From contig NZ_JAJNOR010000007.1 of NCBI RefSeq assembly GCF_021044755.1, positions 66,157 to 130,156 of the forward strand: a stretch of 64,000 bases of DNA, written 5' to 3'. The stretch's first letter is position 1, and the number at the start of each line of letters is the position of its first letter. The notes beneath the pieces are model-generated. The model searched no databases, had not been told where the DNA came from, and saw only the letters and a program-made list of their open reading frames with translations. The stretch is from Lientehia hominis (GTDB lineage Bacteria > Bacillota > Clostridia > Lachnospirales > Lachnospiraceae). This document shows positions 45,581 through 54,535 of the stretch, in pieces. Made by a program: the position numbers and the translations under genes.

Positions 45581-46504
45581 ATGACAATGAAGAAACCAGT
45601 ACTTGTAATTATGGCCGCGGGCATGGGCAGCCGTTACGGCGGACTGAAGCAGATCGATCCGGTGGATGAGTATGGAAATATCATCATGGATTTTTCTATA
45701 TATGATGCGAAACAGGCCGGATTTGAAAAAGTGGTATTTATTATAAAAAAGGAAAACGAGGCGGATTTCCGGGCGGCAGTGGGGAACAGGATCGGAAGCC
45801 AGATGGAGACCGCTTATGTCTATCAGGACCTGCATGACATTCCCGCGGGATTTGAAGTGCCGGCCGGCCGGGTGAAGCCCTGGGGGACCGGCCATGCGAT
45901 CTTGAGCTGCAGAAATGAAGTGGACGGTCCTTTTGCTGTGATCAATGCGGATGACTACTATGGGAGAGAAGCGTTCCAGGTGATCTTTGATTATCTGGTG
46001 ACTTATGAGGATGATTCCAGATACCGCTTTGCCATGGTGGGATACCAGGTGGAAAATACGCTTACAGATCATGGCAGTGTGGCAAGAGGCGTCTGTGAGA
46101 CGGACGGAGACGGCATGCTCACGGCTATAACGGAGAGGACGCGCATTGAACGGAGAGGTGCTGATATTGTTTTTGCGGAGGATAATGGAGAAACGGTGAA
46201 GATTCCAGAGGGGACTCTGGTATCCATGAATCTGTGGGGGTTCAGCAAAAGTATTTTGAAAGAGATGGAGCTCCGTTTTCCTGCATTCCTGAATCGGACA
46301 TTACGGGAGAACCCCATGAAGGGCGAATTCTTTATCCCTACGGTAGTAGGAGCCCTAATCGAGGAAGAGAGAGCCTGCGTCCAGGTACTCCATTCTCATG
46401 ACAGGTGGTTTGGAGTCACCTATAAGGAAGACAAGGAAGCGGTGGTCAGAGCGGTCCGGGATTTAAAGGAAAAGGGACTTTATCCGGAACGGCTTTGGAG
46501 CTGA
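45581..46504 (+). CDS. Sugar-phosphate nucleotidyltransferase-like protein
   Basis: 307 residues with the NTP-transferase fold: AAGMGSRYGGLKQIDPV (about residues 11-27) is the nucleotide-binding start, and the Asp pair in FAVINADDYYG (about 118-128) is the metal site. Members transfer NMP to sugar 1-phosphates. The text differs from GlmU, RfbA and GalU, and I cannot name the sugar. The protein is complete and lacks an acyltransferase tail. ATG 45581 follows GAGGGAAAAT; the ATG at 45587 has better spacing and is possible. Product would feed cell-envelope polysaccharide. Confidence 0.82.
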   Translation: MTMKKPVLVIMAAGMGSRYGGLKQIDPVDEYGNIIMDFSIYDAKQAGFEKVVFIIKKENEADFRAAVGNRIGSQMETAYVYQDLHDIPAGFEVPAGRVKPWGTGHAILSCRNEVDGPFAVINADDYYGREAFQVIFDYLVTYEDDSRYRFAMVGYQVENTLTDHGSVARGVCETDGDGMLTAITERTRIERRGADIVFAEDNGETVKIPEGTLVSMNLWGFSKSILKEMELRFPAFLNRTLRENPMKGEFFIPTVVGALIEEERACVQVLHSHDRWFGVTYKEDKEAVVRAVRDLKEKGLYPERLWS

Positions 46505-46649
46505 ACACCGCATAAACAGGCAGTTTTATGAAAAATTAAGAATGTTTATATTAGTTTATGAGCGCCGGGCGGCAGAATGTGTTATGATGTACCATAGGCG
46601 GAGAGGGTATTCCTGACTGCCATTTGGATAAAAGGGAGATGCAGGATAC

Positions 46650-48149
46650 GTGAAGCTGAGAACAAAATTGATGATCACCTTTTTTACTATCGTTCTCGTA
46701 CCCATTGCGATGGTATATATTTGTATTTTTGCGTTGGGAAGCTTTCAGGCGCGCACCTTGAAATCGGATTACGATATCACCGGAGTCGGAGACATGTATT
46801 CCGGAGCTTCTGTTCAGGTGTTTAATTCTCTGACCATGAATGTACAGCATGATATCTATGAGATCGCCAACAAAGATCCGGACCAGTTTGAAGATGCCGG
46901 GTACCAGCAGGAGCTGAACCAGAGGCTTGCCGGCAAATATTCCTTTCTGGTCATCCGAAAGGGTGAGGAAATCATTTTCAGCGGGAACACAGACGGAGAC
47001 GAGGCAGAACTAAAAACAGAACTGCCCGATTACAGGAGCAGCGATGAGAGGAACGACAACAAGTCTGGAAGTGTGTTCAGCAGTGACAGCAAAAGACTGA
47101 TCAAGCAGCAGGACCTGACCTTTTCGGACGGGACCCGCGGAAGCGTGTTCATCGTGACCTCCGTTGGTGAACTGATTCCTCAGATTAAGAGTATGTTCCG
47201 GGATATGACGCTGGCGGTGCTGATTCTGCTGATCATGATATCGGCGCTTCTTACCATGTGGGTCTACCGGGCGATTCTCCGGCCTCTCGGGGAGCTTAAA
47301 AAAGCCACGAAGGAGATCAAAGAAGGCAATCTGGATTACGAGCTGAAGATCAAGGAGAAGGATGAGATCGGGCAGCTCTGCCTGGACTTTGAGGAAATGC
47401 GCCAAAGGCTTAAAGACAACGCAGAGGAGAAGCTGGAGTACGATAAGGAAAATAAAGAGCTAATAAGCAATATCTCCCATGATCTTAAGACCCCTATTAC
47501 AGCGATCAAGGGATATGTGGAGGGTATTATGGACGGGGTGGCATCCTCCCCGGAGAAGCTGGATAAATATATCCGCACCATATATAACAAGGCAAACGAT
47601 ATGGATAAGCTGATTGATGAGCTCACGTTTTATTCCAAGATCGACACCAATAAGATTCCGTACACCTTTTCCAAGATTGATGTAAACGCCTATTTTGAGG
47701 ACTGTGTGGAAGAGATAGGACTGGAGCTGGAGTCCAGGAATATCGATCTGGGGTTCTTTGACTATACGGAAGGGCCGGTGATGATCATTGCCGACGCGGA
47801 GCAGTTAAAACGTGTCATCAACAATATTGTCAGCAATTCCGTTAAATATTTGGATAAAAAGAAAGGTATCATCAATATCCGTCTTAAAGATGACGGAGAT
47901 TTTATACAAATAGAGATTGAGGATAACGGCAAGGGCATCGCAGCCAGGGACCTGCCCAATATTTTTGACCGGTTTTACCGGACGGATTCTTCCAGGAACT
48001 CTTCCAAGGGCGGAAGCGGCATCGGCCTGTCCATCGTGAGGAAGATCATAGAGGATCATGGCGGGCGTATCTGGGCCACCAGCAAGGAGTCCATAGGAAC
48101 TGTGATGCACATTGTGCTGAGAAAATACCAGGAGGTAGTACATGAGTAG
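46650..48149 (+). CDS. HAMP-domain sensor histidine kinase
   Basis: 499 residues. TM segments at about 8-30 and 186-208 flank an extracytoplasmic domain of about 155 residues. HAMP follows (about 209-262), then the phospho-acceptor His277 in NISHDLKTPITAI and the ATPase domain with N-box NNIVSNSVKYL and G-box GSGIGLSIV. A GTG start with weak AGGA upstream. It overlaps its regulator by 8 bases, so kinase precedes regulator, the reverse of the order at 19373-23013. The upstream gap holds an AAATTAAGAA element near 46533 and a TATGAT near 46585. The signal is unknown. Confidence 0.93.
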   Translation: MKLRTKLMITFFTIVLVPIAMVYICIFALGSFQARTLKSDYDITGVGDMYSGASVQVFNSLTMNVQHDIYEIANKDPDQFEDAGYQQELNQRLAGKYSFLVIRKGEEIIFSGNTDGDEAELKTELPDYRSSDERNDNKSGSVFSSDSKRLIKQQDLTFSDGTRGSVFIVTSVGELIPQIKSMFRDMTLAVLILLIMISALLTMWVYRAILRPLGELKKATKEIKEGNLDYELKIKEKDEIGQLCLDFEEMRQRLKDNAEEKLEYDKENKELISNISHDLKTPITAIKGYVEGIMDGVASSPEKLDKYIRTIYNKANDMDKLIDELTFYSKIDTNKIPYTFSKIDVNAYFEDCVEEIGLELESRNIDLGFFDYTEGPVMIIADAEQLKRVINNIVSNSVKYLDKKKGIINIRLKDDGDFIQIEIEDNGKGIAARDLPNIFDRFYRTDSSRNSSKGGSGIGLSIVRKIIEDHGGRIWATSKESIGTVMHIVLRKYQEVVHE

Positions 48150-48831
48150 GATTTTGATCGTAGAAGATGAAGAAAGCATCGCGGAGCTGGAAAAAGATTA
48201 TCTGGAGCTCAGTGGTTTTGACGTGGACATAGAGACAGACGGCAGCCAGGGGCTTGACCGCGCCCTGAAGGAGGATTTTGATCTGCTGATCCTGGATCTA
48301 ATGCTTCCCGGTACGGATGGATTCGAGATCTGCAAACAGGTGAGGGCGGTGAAGAATACTCCTATACTTATGGTTTCGGCCAAAAAGGATGATATCGATA
48401 AGATCCGGGGGCTTGGCCTTGGCGCAGACGACTATATTACGAAGCCATTCAGCCCCAGTGAGATGGTGGCCAGGGTGAAGGCGCATCTGGCCAGATATGA
48501 AAGGCTTATCGGGAGCGGGATGCCTGAAAATGAGATTGTGGAAATCCGCGGCCTGAAGATAGACAAGACCGCGAGACGAGTATATATAAACGGAGAAGAA
48601 AAGAATTTTACCACGAAGGAATTTGACCTGCTCACTTTCCTCGCGCAGAACCCGAACCATGTATTCACCAAGGAGGAGCTGTTCCGGGAAATCTGGGATA
48701 TGGAATCCGTGGGAGATATCGCGACCGTGACGGTGCATATCAAGAAGATTCGTGAAAAGATTGAGTTTAATACGGCCAAGCCTCAGTATATCGAGACCAT
48801 ATGGGGTGTGGGCTACCGGTTTAAAATGTAA
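48142..48831 (+). CDS. OmpR-family response regulator
   Basis: 229 residues. Receiver domain with acidic EDEE (8-11), phospho-acceptor Asp52 in LLILDLMLPG and Lys in YITKPFSP; winged-helix domain from about 130, ending in WGVGYRF. Its ATG overlaps the kinase gene, ensuring coupled synthesis. The pair is distinct from the one at 19373. The gene downstream (YtvI-like) has its own start region, so it need not belong to the operon. Confidence 0.94.
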   Translation: MSRILIVEDEESIAELEKDYLELSGFDVDIETDGSQGLDRALKEDFDLLILDLMLPGTDGFEICKQVRAVKNTPILMVSAKKDDIDKIRGLGLGADDYITKPFSPSEMVARVKAHLARYERLIGSGMPENEIVEIRGLKIDKTARRVYINGEEKNFTTKEFDLLTFLAQNPNHVFTKEELFREIWDMESVGDIATVTVHIKKIREKIEFNTAKPQYIETIWGVGYRFKM

Positions 48832-48859
48832 TACAGCGTATAAATCCCGTGCTTCTGCC

Positions 48860-48879
48860 TATACTAAGCCCAGTATAAT
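48860..48879 (+). promoter_or_regulatory. Putative -10 box in an inverted repeat
   Basis: TATACT (48860-48865) and AGTATA (48872-48877) form an inverted repeat; TATAAT at 48874-48879 overlaps it. The -35 region at 48851-48856 is poor. It precedes the YtvI-like gene. A 14-base ATGCCCTCGGGCAT palindrome lies just downstream. Confidence 0.35.
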
Positions 48880-48915
48880 AAATGCCCTCGGGCATCTAAA
48901 AGGGCGGAAATTTGG

Positions 48916-49983
48916 ATGGGACAGGACGGCAAAGGGCGAAAATTAAGTGAAAAACAGAAAAAGGCCCTGTTGGTAACAGGAATCACCGCGGCAGTATATA
49001 TTTCTTTCAAATATCTACTGCCTCTTGTGATTCCTTTTTTAACGGCCTACTGGGTCGCGCTTCTGGTGCGGCCGGGCTCCAGATGGCTCCATAAAAAACT
49101 GCGTTTGAAGGAGGGGATATGGGCATCTCTTCTGGTGACCGCATTTTCAGCGCTGCTTCTGACGGCTGTGTATTTTCTGGGACGTCTTTTTCTGGAGCAG
49201 CTTTTTATGGCGATCAGGAGGCTTCCTGTCTATACCAGATATCTCTGCGGGTGGCTGGACGATCTGTGCTGCCGCTGCGACGATTCTCTGGGGTTTGCGA
49301 AAGGGACCTCTCTGGAGTTTATATATACTCAGTGTGAGAACATCATGAGCCGTATGGGCGATATGGCCGGCGTGTTTGTAATGGATAATTCCATGGCAGT
49401 TTTGAAATGGGTGATAAAAGGCGGGGCGTTCCTGGCGATCGTGTCCATTGGAAGTGTGCTCATGGTATCCTCCATGGGAAGAATCCGCAGGTATCGGAAC
49501 ATATCTGTTTTCCGGCAGGAGATCACGACCGTCACCGGATGCTTAAGCCGGGTGGGCAAGGCGTTTTTCCGCACTCAGATTCTGATCATGGGCCTCACTT
49601 GTCTGGTATGCGGCACGGGGCTTTATCTGCTGGGAAATAATTACGCAGTGCTGCTTGGAGTCCTGATCGGGCTTTTGGATGCGCTGCCGGTATTTGGTAC
49701 CGGTACGGTCCTGATTCCGTGGGCGGTCTTTTCTGTCCTCCTCGGCAATTGGGCTTATGCCATCGGACTGACGGCAATCTACGCCATCTGTTATTTTCTG
49801 AGAGAAGTGATGGAGGCCAAGATGATGGGAGGCCATATGGGGATTCCTCCGCTGGAGATGCTGATGAGCATGTATATTGGACTTATGCTGTTTGGAGTGG
49901 CCGGGTTCATATTGGGACCCTTTGGCTTCATGGTCATAAAAGAGCTAACGGAGATGTACGGAGGAAAGGGTATACGGGCATGA
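48916..49983 (+). CDS. AI-2E/PerM-family membrane protein, YtvI-like
   Basis: 355 residues with about eight hydrophobic segments, including paired N-terminal ones (about 30-75), a central soluble part (about 95-155) and a C-terminal bundle. The PPLEMLMSMYIGLMLFGVAG and GPFGFMVIKEL segments near the end are typical of the AI-2E transporter (PerM) superfamily, and the overall text is closest to the YtvI branch that is expressed in sporulation. Transport function is not proved for this branch. The start follows AGGGCGGAAATTTGG. Adjacent to the second two-component system without evident functional link. Confidence 0.8.
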   Translation: MGQDGKGRKLSEKQKKALLVTGITAAVYISFKYLLPLVIPFLTAYWVALLVRPGSRWLHKKLRLKEGIWASLLVTAFSALLLTAVYFLGRLFLEQLFMAIRRLPVYTRYLCGWLDDLCCRCDDSLGFAKGTSLEFIYTQCENIMSRMGDMAGVFVMDNSMAVLKWVIKGGAFLAIVSIGSVLMVSSMGRIRRYRNISVFRQEITTVTGCLSRVGKAFFRTQILIMGLTCLVCGTGLYLLGNNYAVLLGVLIGLLDALPVFGTGTVLIPWAVFSVLLGNWAYAIGLTAIYAICYFLREVMEAKMMGGHMGIPPLEMLMSMYIGLMLFGVAGFILGPFGFMVIKELTEMYGGKGIRA

Positions 49984-50016
49984 CAGCGTACGAAAACAAA
50001 CGGGCCTGTAATTCGT

Positions 50017-50046
50017 TTGACAGTCTGAAGGCGGCTAAGGTATAAT
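50017..50046 (+). promoter_or_regulatory. Promoter of the zinc-ribbon protein gene
   Basis: TTGACA (50017-50022), 18 bases, TATAAT (50041-50046). The start of transcription near 50053 leaves about 45 bases before ATG 50099 and excludes the upstream GTG at 50051 as a start. Confidence 0.82.
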
Positions 50047-50098
50047 AATTGTGAATCGTTTCCAATTTTGCGGCGCGAAGGTGCGGAAAGGAGACTAT

Positions 50099-51739
50099 AT
50101 GTTTTGCAGTAACTGCGGACAGAAGTTAAATGAAAATGATAAATTTTGTGAGAATTGCGGGAATCCGGTGTATCAGGAGCCGGAAGACTCGATTCCCAAT
50201 TTGGAAAAAGAGATCATGAAAAATATGGAGGATGAGCTGATTTTCGAAATACCGGCTGGAGCTCAGTCTCATCCGGAGAATCCCCATCGTGAAGGGCCGC
50301 GTACCGGAGGGGCATATGGCCAGGCAGGGGCCGGTCCACAGCCGGGTAATACATATGATCATCTCGGCGGGCGCAGCGAGGAACCTCCGGCCTATGGATC
50401 AATGCCGGGCGTTCATAAAAAGCAGCCGGAGAAAAAGAAATCCAGACTATGGATCATCATTCTGGCGGCTGTGGCGGCAGCTCTGCTGATCGGAGCAGCG
50501 GTTTTGTTTTTTATGGTTTCCGGTCCTGTGAGTAAACTGAAGGCCAGCGTGAGAGACAGAGACTGGACCCGGGCGGAAGCCCTGTATGAAAAGAATTTTG
50601 CAGGAAAAGACAGACGGGAGCAGCAGGCCGCCGGCATTTTAGGGGACGCAGTCCAGGAGATTCAGTCTGAATTTATATCAGAAACCACGGATTATCAAAC
50701 GGCGAGGCGGTATCTCAAAGCCATATCAGGATTCTGGGATGATGAAAGTGTGGAAACGGCGCTGGAGAGCATCAGGGAGCTGAATGATTCAAGGACGGCC
50801 TTTAAAGAAGCGGAAGCGTGTATGGAGGATGAAGATTACGCCGGGGCCATTCAGAAGTTTTCGGAAGTGATAAAGGCGGATGGGAAGTATGAGGAAGCCA
50901 GCGCTCGTCTGGAAACGGCCAAGTCCAAGTATAAAGATAAAGTTCTCAATGAGTCGCAGGCTCAGGCGGAGCTGAATGACTATGATACTGCTATTGCCCA
51001 GGTGAAGGAAGCTTTAAAAATACTTTCGGGTGACCGGGACCTGCAGGAGAAGCTGGAAGAGCTGGAGGACGGACAGGAAAAGTATGCCATTCAGTCAGTT
51101 CTCGATCAGGCGGACAGCTATGCGTCAAAGGGAAATTATTACAGTGCGCTGGATCTGCTCCGGAATACGTTAAAGGAAAATCCTGGAAATGAAAAGCTGT
51201 CCCGGGCGCTGGAAAACTACCGGCAGAAATACCAGGAGGATATTCTGGGCAAAGCGCAGGCCGCTTTGGGAAGTGATGAGAATTATGACGCGGCTGTCGT
51301 CGTCCTGGACGGCGCCCTTCATACTTTGGACGGGGATTATCCGGAGATCGAACAGGTTCTCCGGGAAAAGCGAGAAGAGTATATTCAGGCGCAGCTGGCA
51401 AAGAGCCAGCAGGACAATTCAGTCTCTTCCGCGGTGGGCAACTGGAACGTGACCACAGTGACCACAGGAACATATGAGATGCCGGCCGGCGATTTCCTGA
51501 TGTACGGAGGGATGATGAACACACAGATGCGTCTGGAAATTTATGACACAGGCGAATTTTATCTGGACATTCTGGGGAAAACAGGAGAAGGGACATGGTC
51601 CGCGGACGGTCAGGAGAACGGCCGCTATATCCTGACCATGGGAACGGATACGCAGCCTGTGACCATAGACGGCGCCGGAAAACTGAGTATGGAGCTGGAT
51701 GGAGTACTTCTTAAATTTGAAAAAGAAACATCGGCTTGA
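50099..51739 (+). CDS. Zinc-ribbon membrane protein with TPR-like repeats
   Basis: 546 residues from ATG 50099, with AAAGGAG seven bases upstream. Residues 1-24 are a double-CxxC zinc ribbon (CSNCG and CENCG). A Gly/Pro/Glu-rich linker and a TM segment (about 120-142) follow, then a long extracytoplasmic part of about 270 residues with TPR-like helical pairs (for example EDEDYAGAIQKFSEVIKADG, DLLRNTLKENPGNEKLSRAL). The last 100 residues form a strand-rich domain, VGNWNVTTVTTGTYEMPAG onward, ending LSMELDGVLLKFEKE, of lipocalin-like appearance. Domain layout occurs in Firmicutes; function unknown. The stop codon overlaps the -35 box of the proS promoter. Confidence 0.78.
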   Translation: MFCSNCGQKLNENDKFCENCGNPVYQEPEDSIPNLEKEIMKNMEDELIFEIPAGAQSHPENPHREGPRTGGAYGQAGAGPQPGNTYDHLGGRSEEPPAYGSMPGVHKKQPEKKKSRLWIIILAAVAAALLIGAAVLFFMVSGPVSKLKASVRDRDWTRAEALYEKNFAGKDRREQQAAGILGDAVQEIQSEFISETTDYQTARRYLKAISGFWDDESVETALESIRELNDSRTAFKEAEACMEDEDYAGAIQKFSEVIKADGKYEEASARLETAKSKYKDKVLNESQAQAELNDYDTAIAQVKEALKILSGDRDLQEKLEELEDGQEKYAIQSVLDQADSYASKGNYYSALDLLRNTLKENPGNEKLSRALENYRQKYQEDILGKAQAALGSDENYDAAVVVLDGALHTLDGDYPEIEQVLREKREEYIQAQLAKSQQDNSVSSAVGNWNVTTVTTGTYEMPAGDFLMYGGMMNTQMRLEIYDTGEFYLDILGKTGEGTWSADGQENGRYILTMGTDTQPVTIDGAGKLSMELDGVLLKFEKETSA

Positions 51740-51764
51740 CAAATACTTTCAAGTATCCTAGAAT
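51736..51764 (+). promoter_or_regulatory. Promoter of the proS leader
   Basis: TTGACA (51736-51741), 17 bases, TAGAAT (51759-51764). The TGA in the -35 box is the stop codon of the gene before it. Confidence 0.88.
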
Positions 51765-51789
51765 AACTTTATATTTGCGGAATATGAGA

Positions 51790-52013
51790 AACATGGCGTT
51801 GAAGAGGGTTAGTAAATGGCGGACTGTCAGTCCAGAGAGAGGGCCGGAGCTGGAAGGTCCTTCTGGCAGAGCTGTTGAACCTGCCTTGGAGCCCCATATG
51901 AAAATATGGCGCGGTCCCGGCGATATGGGGAAGAGAGATAGCCGGTCTCCGGCTAATGAGGGTGGTACCGCCGAACTTCGGCCCCTTGTTCCATGTGGAA
52001 TAAGGGGCTTTTT
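51790..52013 (+). promoter_or_regulatory. T-box riboswitch with proline (CCU) specifier
   Basis: Leader of proS. The T-box core GGGTGGTACCGC lies at 51960-51971 and can pair with an uncharged tRNA end. The stem I 5' side has AGTA (51812-51815) and the 3' side GAACCTGCC (51878-51886), a loop-E-type pair that exposes the proline codon CCU at 51880-51882. A terminator follows: GCCCCTT-TTCCA at 51981-51993 pairs with GGAATAAGGGGC at 51997-52008, then TTTTT. Expected behaviour: uncharged tRNA(Pro) stabilises the antiterminator and turns on proS. The 326-base gap 51740-52065 is thus fully accounted for, with no protein gene. Confidence 0.93.
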
Positions 52014-52065
52014 ATATTCATTAAAAATCACGCCCCATAATTAATTATTTTAAGGAGAATGAGAT

Positions 52066-53505
52066 ATGGCAAAGGAAAAGAAATTAGTGGAATCCATTAC
52101 TTCCATGAGTGAAGATTTTGCTCAGTGGTATACGGATGTGGTGAAAAAAGCAGAATTGGTAGAATACTCCAATGTCAGGGGATGTATGATCATCCGGCCC
52201 AACGGTTATGCCATCTGGGAAAATATACAGAAAGAGCTGGACAGGCGCTTTAAAGAGACCGGCGTGGAGAATGTCTATATGCCCATGTTTATCCCGGAGA
52301 GTCTGCTGCAGAAGGAAAAGGACCATGTGGAAGGCTTTGCGCCGGAAGTTGCCTGGGTGACCCAGGGAGGCCTTGAGACTCTGCCGGAGAGGCTTTGCGT
52401 GCGTCCGACCTCTGAGACTCTGTTCTGCGATTTTTATTCCAGGATCATCCAGTCCCACAGAGATCTTCCGAAGCTTTATAACCAGTGGTGCTCTGTAGTC
52501 CGCTGGGAAAAGACGACGCGTCCGTTTCTGCGTTCCGCTGAATTTTTATGGCAGGAAGGCCATACGGCCCACGCTACAGAGGAAGAAGCGGAAGCCCGGA
52601 CCATTCAGATGTTGAATGTTTATGCGGATTTTTGTGAAGAAGAATTGGCGATACCGGTAATAAAAGGACGCAAGACAGATAAAGAGAAATTTGCCGGCGC
52701 TCATTCCACCTATACCATTGAAGCGCTTATGCACGACGGCAAGGCGCTTCAGTCCGGGACCAGCCATAATTTTGGCGACGGATTTGCAAAGGCTTTTGAT
52801 ATTCAGTATTCTGACAGCCAGAACCAGCTCCAGTACGTGCATCAGACATCGTGGGGCATGTCTACCCGCATCATCGGCGCGCTCATCATGGTGCATGGAG
52901 ATGACAGCGGACTGAAGCTTCCTCCGAGGATTGCGCCGGTGCAGGCAATGGTGATTCCGATCTCTCAGAGAAAAGAGGGCGTGATGGAAAAAGCTGCTTC
53001 TCTTCGCGATGTACTGAAAGCGGCCGGTATCCGTGTAAAGCTGGATGATTCCGACAAGAGTCCGGGCTGGAAATTCAGCGAACAGGAAATGAGAGGGATT
53101 CCTATCCGTGTGGAGATTGGTCCGAAGGATATGGAACAGAACCAGGCGGTGATCGTCCGCCGCGATACCCGTGAAAAGATTGTGGTATCATTGGATGAGC
53201 TGGCAGACAAGGCGAAAGAGATTCTGGACTGCATCCAGAAGGATATGCTGGCGCGGGCGAAGGAACATTTGAAGGAGCACACCTATGCGGCCAGGGACTA
53301 TGAAGAGTTCAAGAAGATTGTGGCAGAGAAGCCGGGATTCGTAAAGATGATGTGGTGCGGCGACGAGACATGTGAGCTCAAGATTAAAGAGGATACCACA
53401 GCGACCTCACGCTGTATGCCGTTTGAGCAGGAACAGATCACGGATGTGTGTCCGGTATGCGGAAAGCCTGCAAAGACAATGGTATATTGGGGCAAAGCAT
53501 ATTAA
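52066..53505 (+). CDS. proS: Prolyl-tRNA synthetase, archaeal/type-3-like
   Basis: 479 residues, the length of the shorter ProS type without the YbaK-like editing insertion. Class-II motifs: motif 2 in VVRWEKTTRPFLRSAEFLWQ (about 146-165) and motif 3 in GTSHNFGDGFA (about 231-241) through SWGMSTRIIG. The C-terminal zinc-like region has CGDETCELKI and CPVCGKPAK. It charges tRNA(Pro). Controlled by the T-box upstream, with a CCU specifier matching the enzyme's amino acid. GGAGAATGAG is the ribosome site. A strong terminator follows. Confidence 0.97.
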   Translation: MAKEKKLVESITSMSEDFAQWYTDVVKKAELVEYSNVRGCMIIRPNGYAIWENIQKELDRRFKETGVENVYMPMFIPESLLQKEKDHVEGFAPEVAWVTQGGLETLPERLCVRPTSETLFCDFYSRIIQSHRDLPKLYNQWCSVVRWEKTTRPFLRSAEFLWQEGHTAHATEEEAEARTIQMLNVYADFCEEELAIPVIKGRKTDKEKFAGAHSTYTIEALMHDGKALQSGTSHNFGDGFAKAFDIQYSDSQNQLQYVHQTSWGMSTRIIGALIMVHGDDSGLKLPPRIAPVQAMVIPISQRKEGVMEKAASLRDVLKAAGIRVKLDDSDKSPGWKFSEQEMRGIPIRVEIGPKDMEQNQAVIVRRDTREKIVVSLDELADKAKEILDCIQKDMLARAKEHLKEHTYAARDYEEFKKIVAEKPGFVKMMWCGDETCELKIKEDTTATSRCMPFEQEQITDVCPVCGKPAKTMVYWGKAY

Positions 53506-53533
53506 TGACAAAAAAGTAAAAGGAATAGAGACA

Positions 53534-53572
53534 AACAGCTCCGCTGCCAGTTATGGCGGCGGAGCTGTTTTC
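53534..53572. terminator. Bidirectional terminator between proS and the convergent SIS gene
   Basis: AACAGCTCCGCTGCC (53534-53548), loop AGTTAT, GGCGGCGGAGCTGTT (53555-53569), one mismatch; TTTTCTT on the plus side and a T-containing run on the minus side. Confidence 0.9.
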
Positions 53573-53576
53573 TTAT

Positions 53577-54140
53577 TCATTCCACATTTCGGTGTCTGGT
53601 TTCCATTTCTTCTGCCGTTATGCCAAGCTCCTCCTGGAGCATCATGACGATGATATCGAAAAGCAACATAAGACCCTGCTCAAACTGATTTCCCATAAGC
53701 TGTTTCGTGGGAACCAGATGATCTCCGGAAGAATGGAAGGAGGTGGCGGGCATCATAGTCACAATATCGGCCATGTCAGCAAAGGGATTGGAAGGCATGG
53801 CGCTCATATGGGCCAGAATCGCACCATGTTTCCTGGCCTCTTCCATCACATGTCCCATGATCGCATTGTTTCCGCATCCGCAGGAGATAATTACCAGATC
53901 GCCCTTTTGAATGGCGGGTGTAGTGTCATCGAACATCCAGTGAGATTCTTTGCCCAGATGCATGAGCCTCATGGCAAAGGATTTGGTGGAAAGGCCTTCC
54001 CGGCCGAGTCCGAATAAGAAAATCCGCGGAGCTTTTTTGATGGCCTCCAGCAGCGGGCGGACAGATGTGTCATCCATACGGGAAAAGACTTCGCCCAGTT
54101 CTGAGACAACGGTTTCTGAAAGTTTATTAAAGTCTGCCAT
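53577..54140 (-). CDS. hxlB: 6-phospho-3-hexuloisomerase-like SIS protein
   Basis: 187 residues of the SIS fold. FLFGLGREGLSTKSFAMRLM (41-60) and the later GDLVIISCGCGNN segment follow the HxlB pattern, and the SGDHLVPTKQLMGNQFEQG run (about 146-164) is close to that family's end. HxlB interconverts 3-hexulose 6-phosphate and fructose 6-phosphate. No HxlA is in the window, and homologues in Firmicutes often serve other sugar-phosphate isomerisations. It is divergent from the binding-protein gene at 54536 across a 395-base control region, so it may belong to the sugar uptake island. Exact substrate uncertain. Confidence 0.75.
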   Translation of the reverse strand: MADFNKLSETVVSELGEVFSRMDDTSVRPLLEAIKKAPRIFLFGLGREGLSTKSFAMRLMHLGKESHWMFDDTTPAIQKGDLVIISCGCGNNAIMGHVMEEARKHGAILAHMSAMPSNPFADMADIVTMMPATSFHSSGDHLVPTKQLMGNQFEQGLMLLFDIIVMMLQEELGITAEEMETRHRNVE

Positions 54141-54535
54141 AATCAGTACCTCTTTCTCTGTTTAGATGAGGTCAACGGGTATCCTGCAATGAATATCATA
54201 CCGTCATGAATTCAGACTTTACGTATTCAGGATAGCAGAAAAGAAAAAGAAAGGCCATGGACAAAATCCCCAATATAGGCAGATAAAAATGTAGGGAGTT
54301 CACAAAGAAAAAAAAGGTGAAGGATAAATCAAAAAATATTGAAAGGGAAATGTACAAATATCCCAAAAAGGCAATCTCAATTATGAAGGAGACAAAAAAC
54401 GGAAAATGACTTCCAAAATATCAGGATTTACTTGTGAACGATGACGATATACGATGAAAATGCAATGGATATCGCCGGAATCAGACGAGGAAAAAGTGTA
54501 AAATTTTGCCGGAAGGTGAGCATGGAGGTGTCAGT
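54141..54535. other. Intergenic control region, no gene
   Basis: This 395-base A/T-rich gap separates hxlB (minus) and the first binding-protein gene (plus). No open frame with a ribosome site is seen. It contains GGGAGTTCACAAA at 54294-54306, then GATAAA 18 bases after TTCACA (54323-54328) and AAAAATAT (54330-54338); the same elements in the same order recur at 62521-62565 before the second binding-protein gene. An AATCCCCAATAT element is at 54264-54275 and ATCCCAAA at 54360-54367. Confidence 0.6.
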
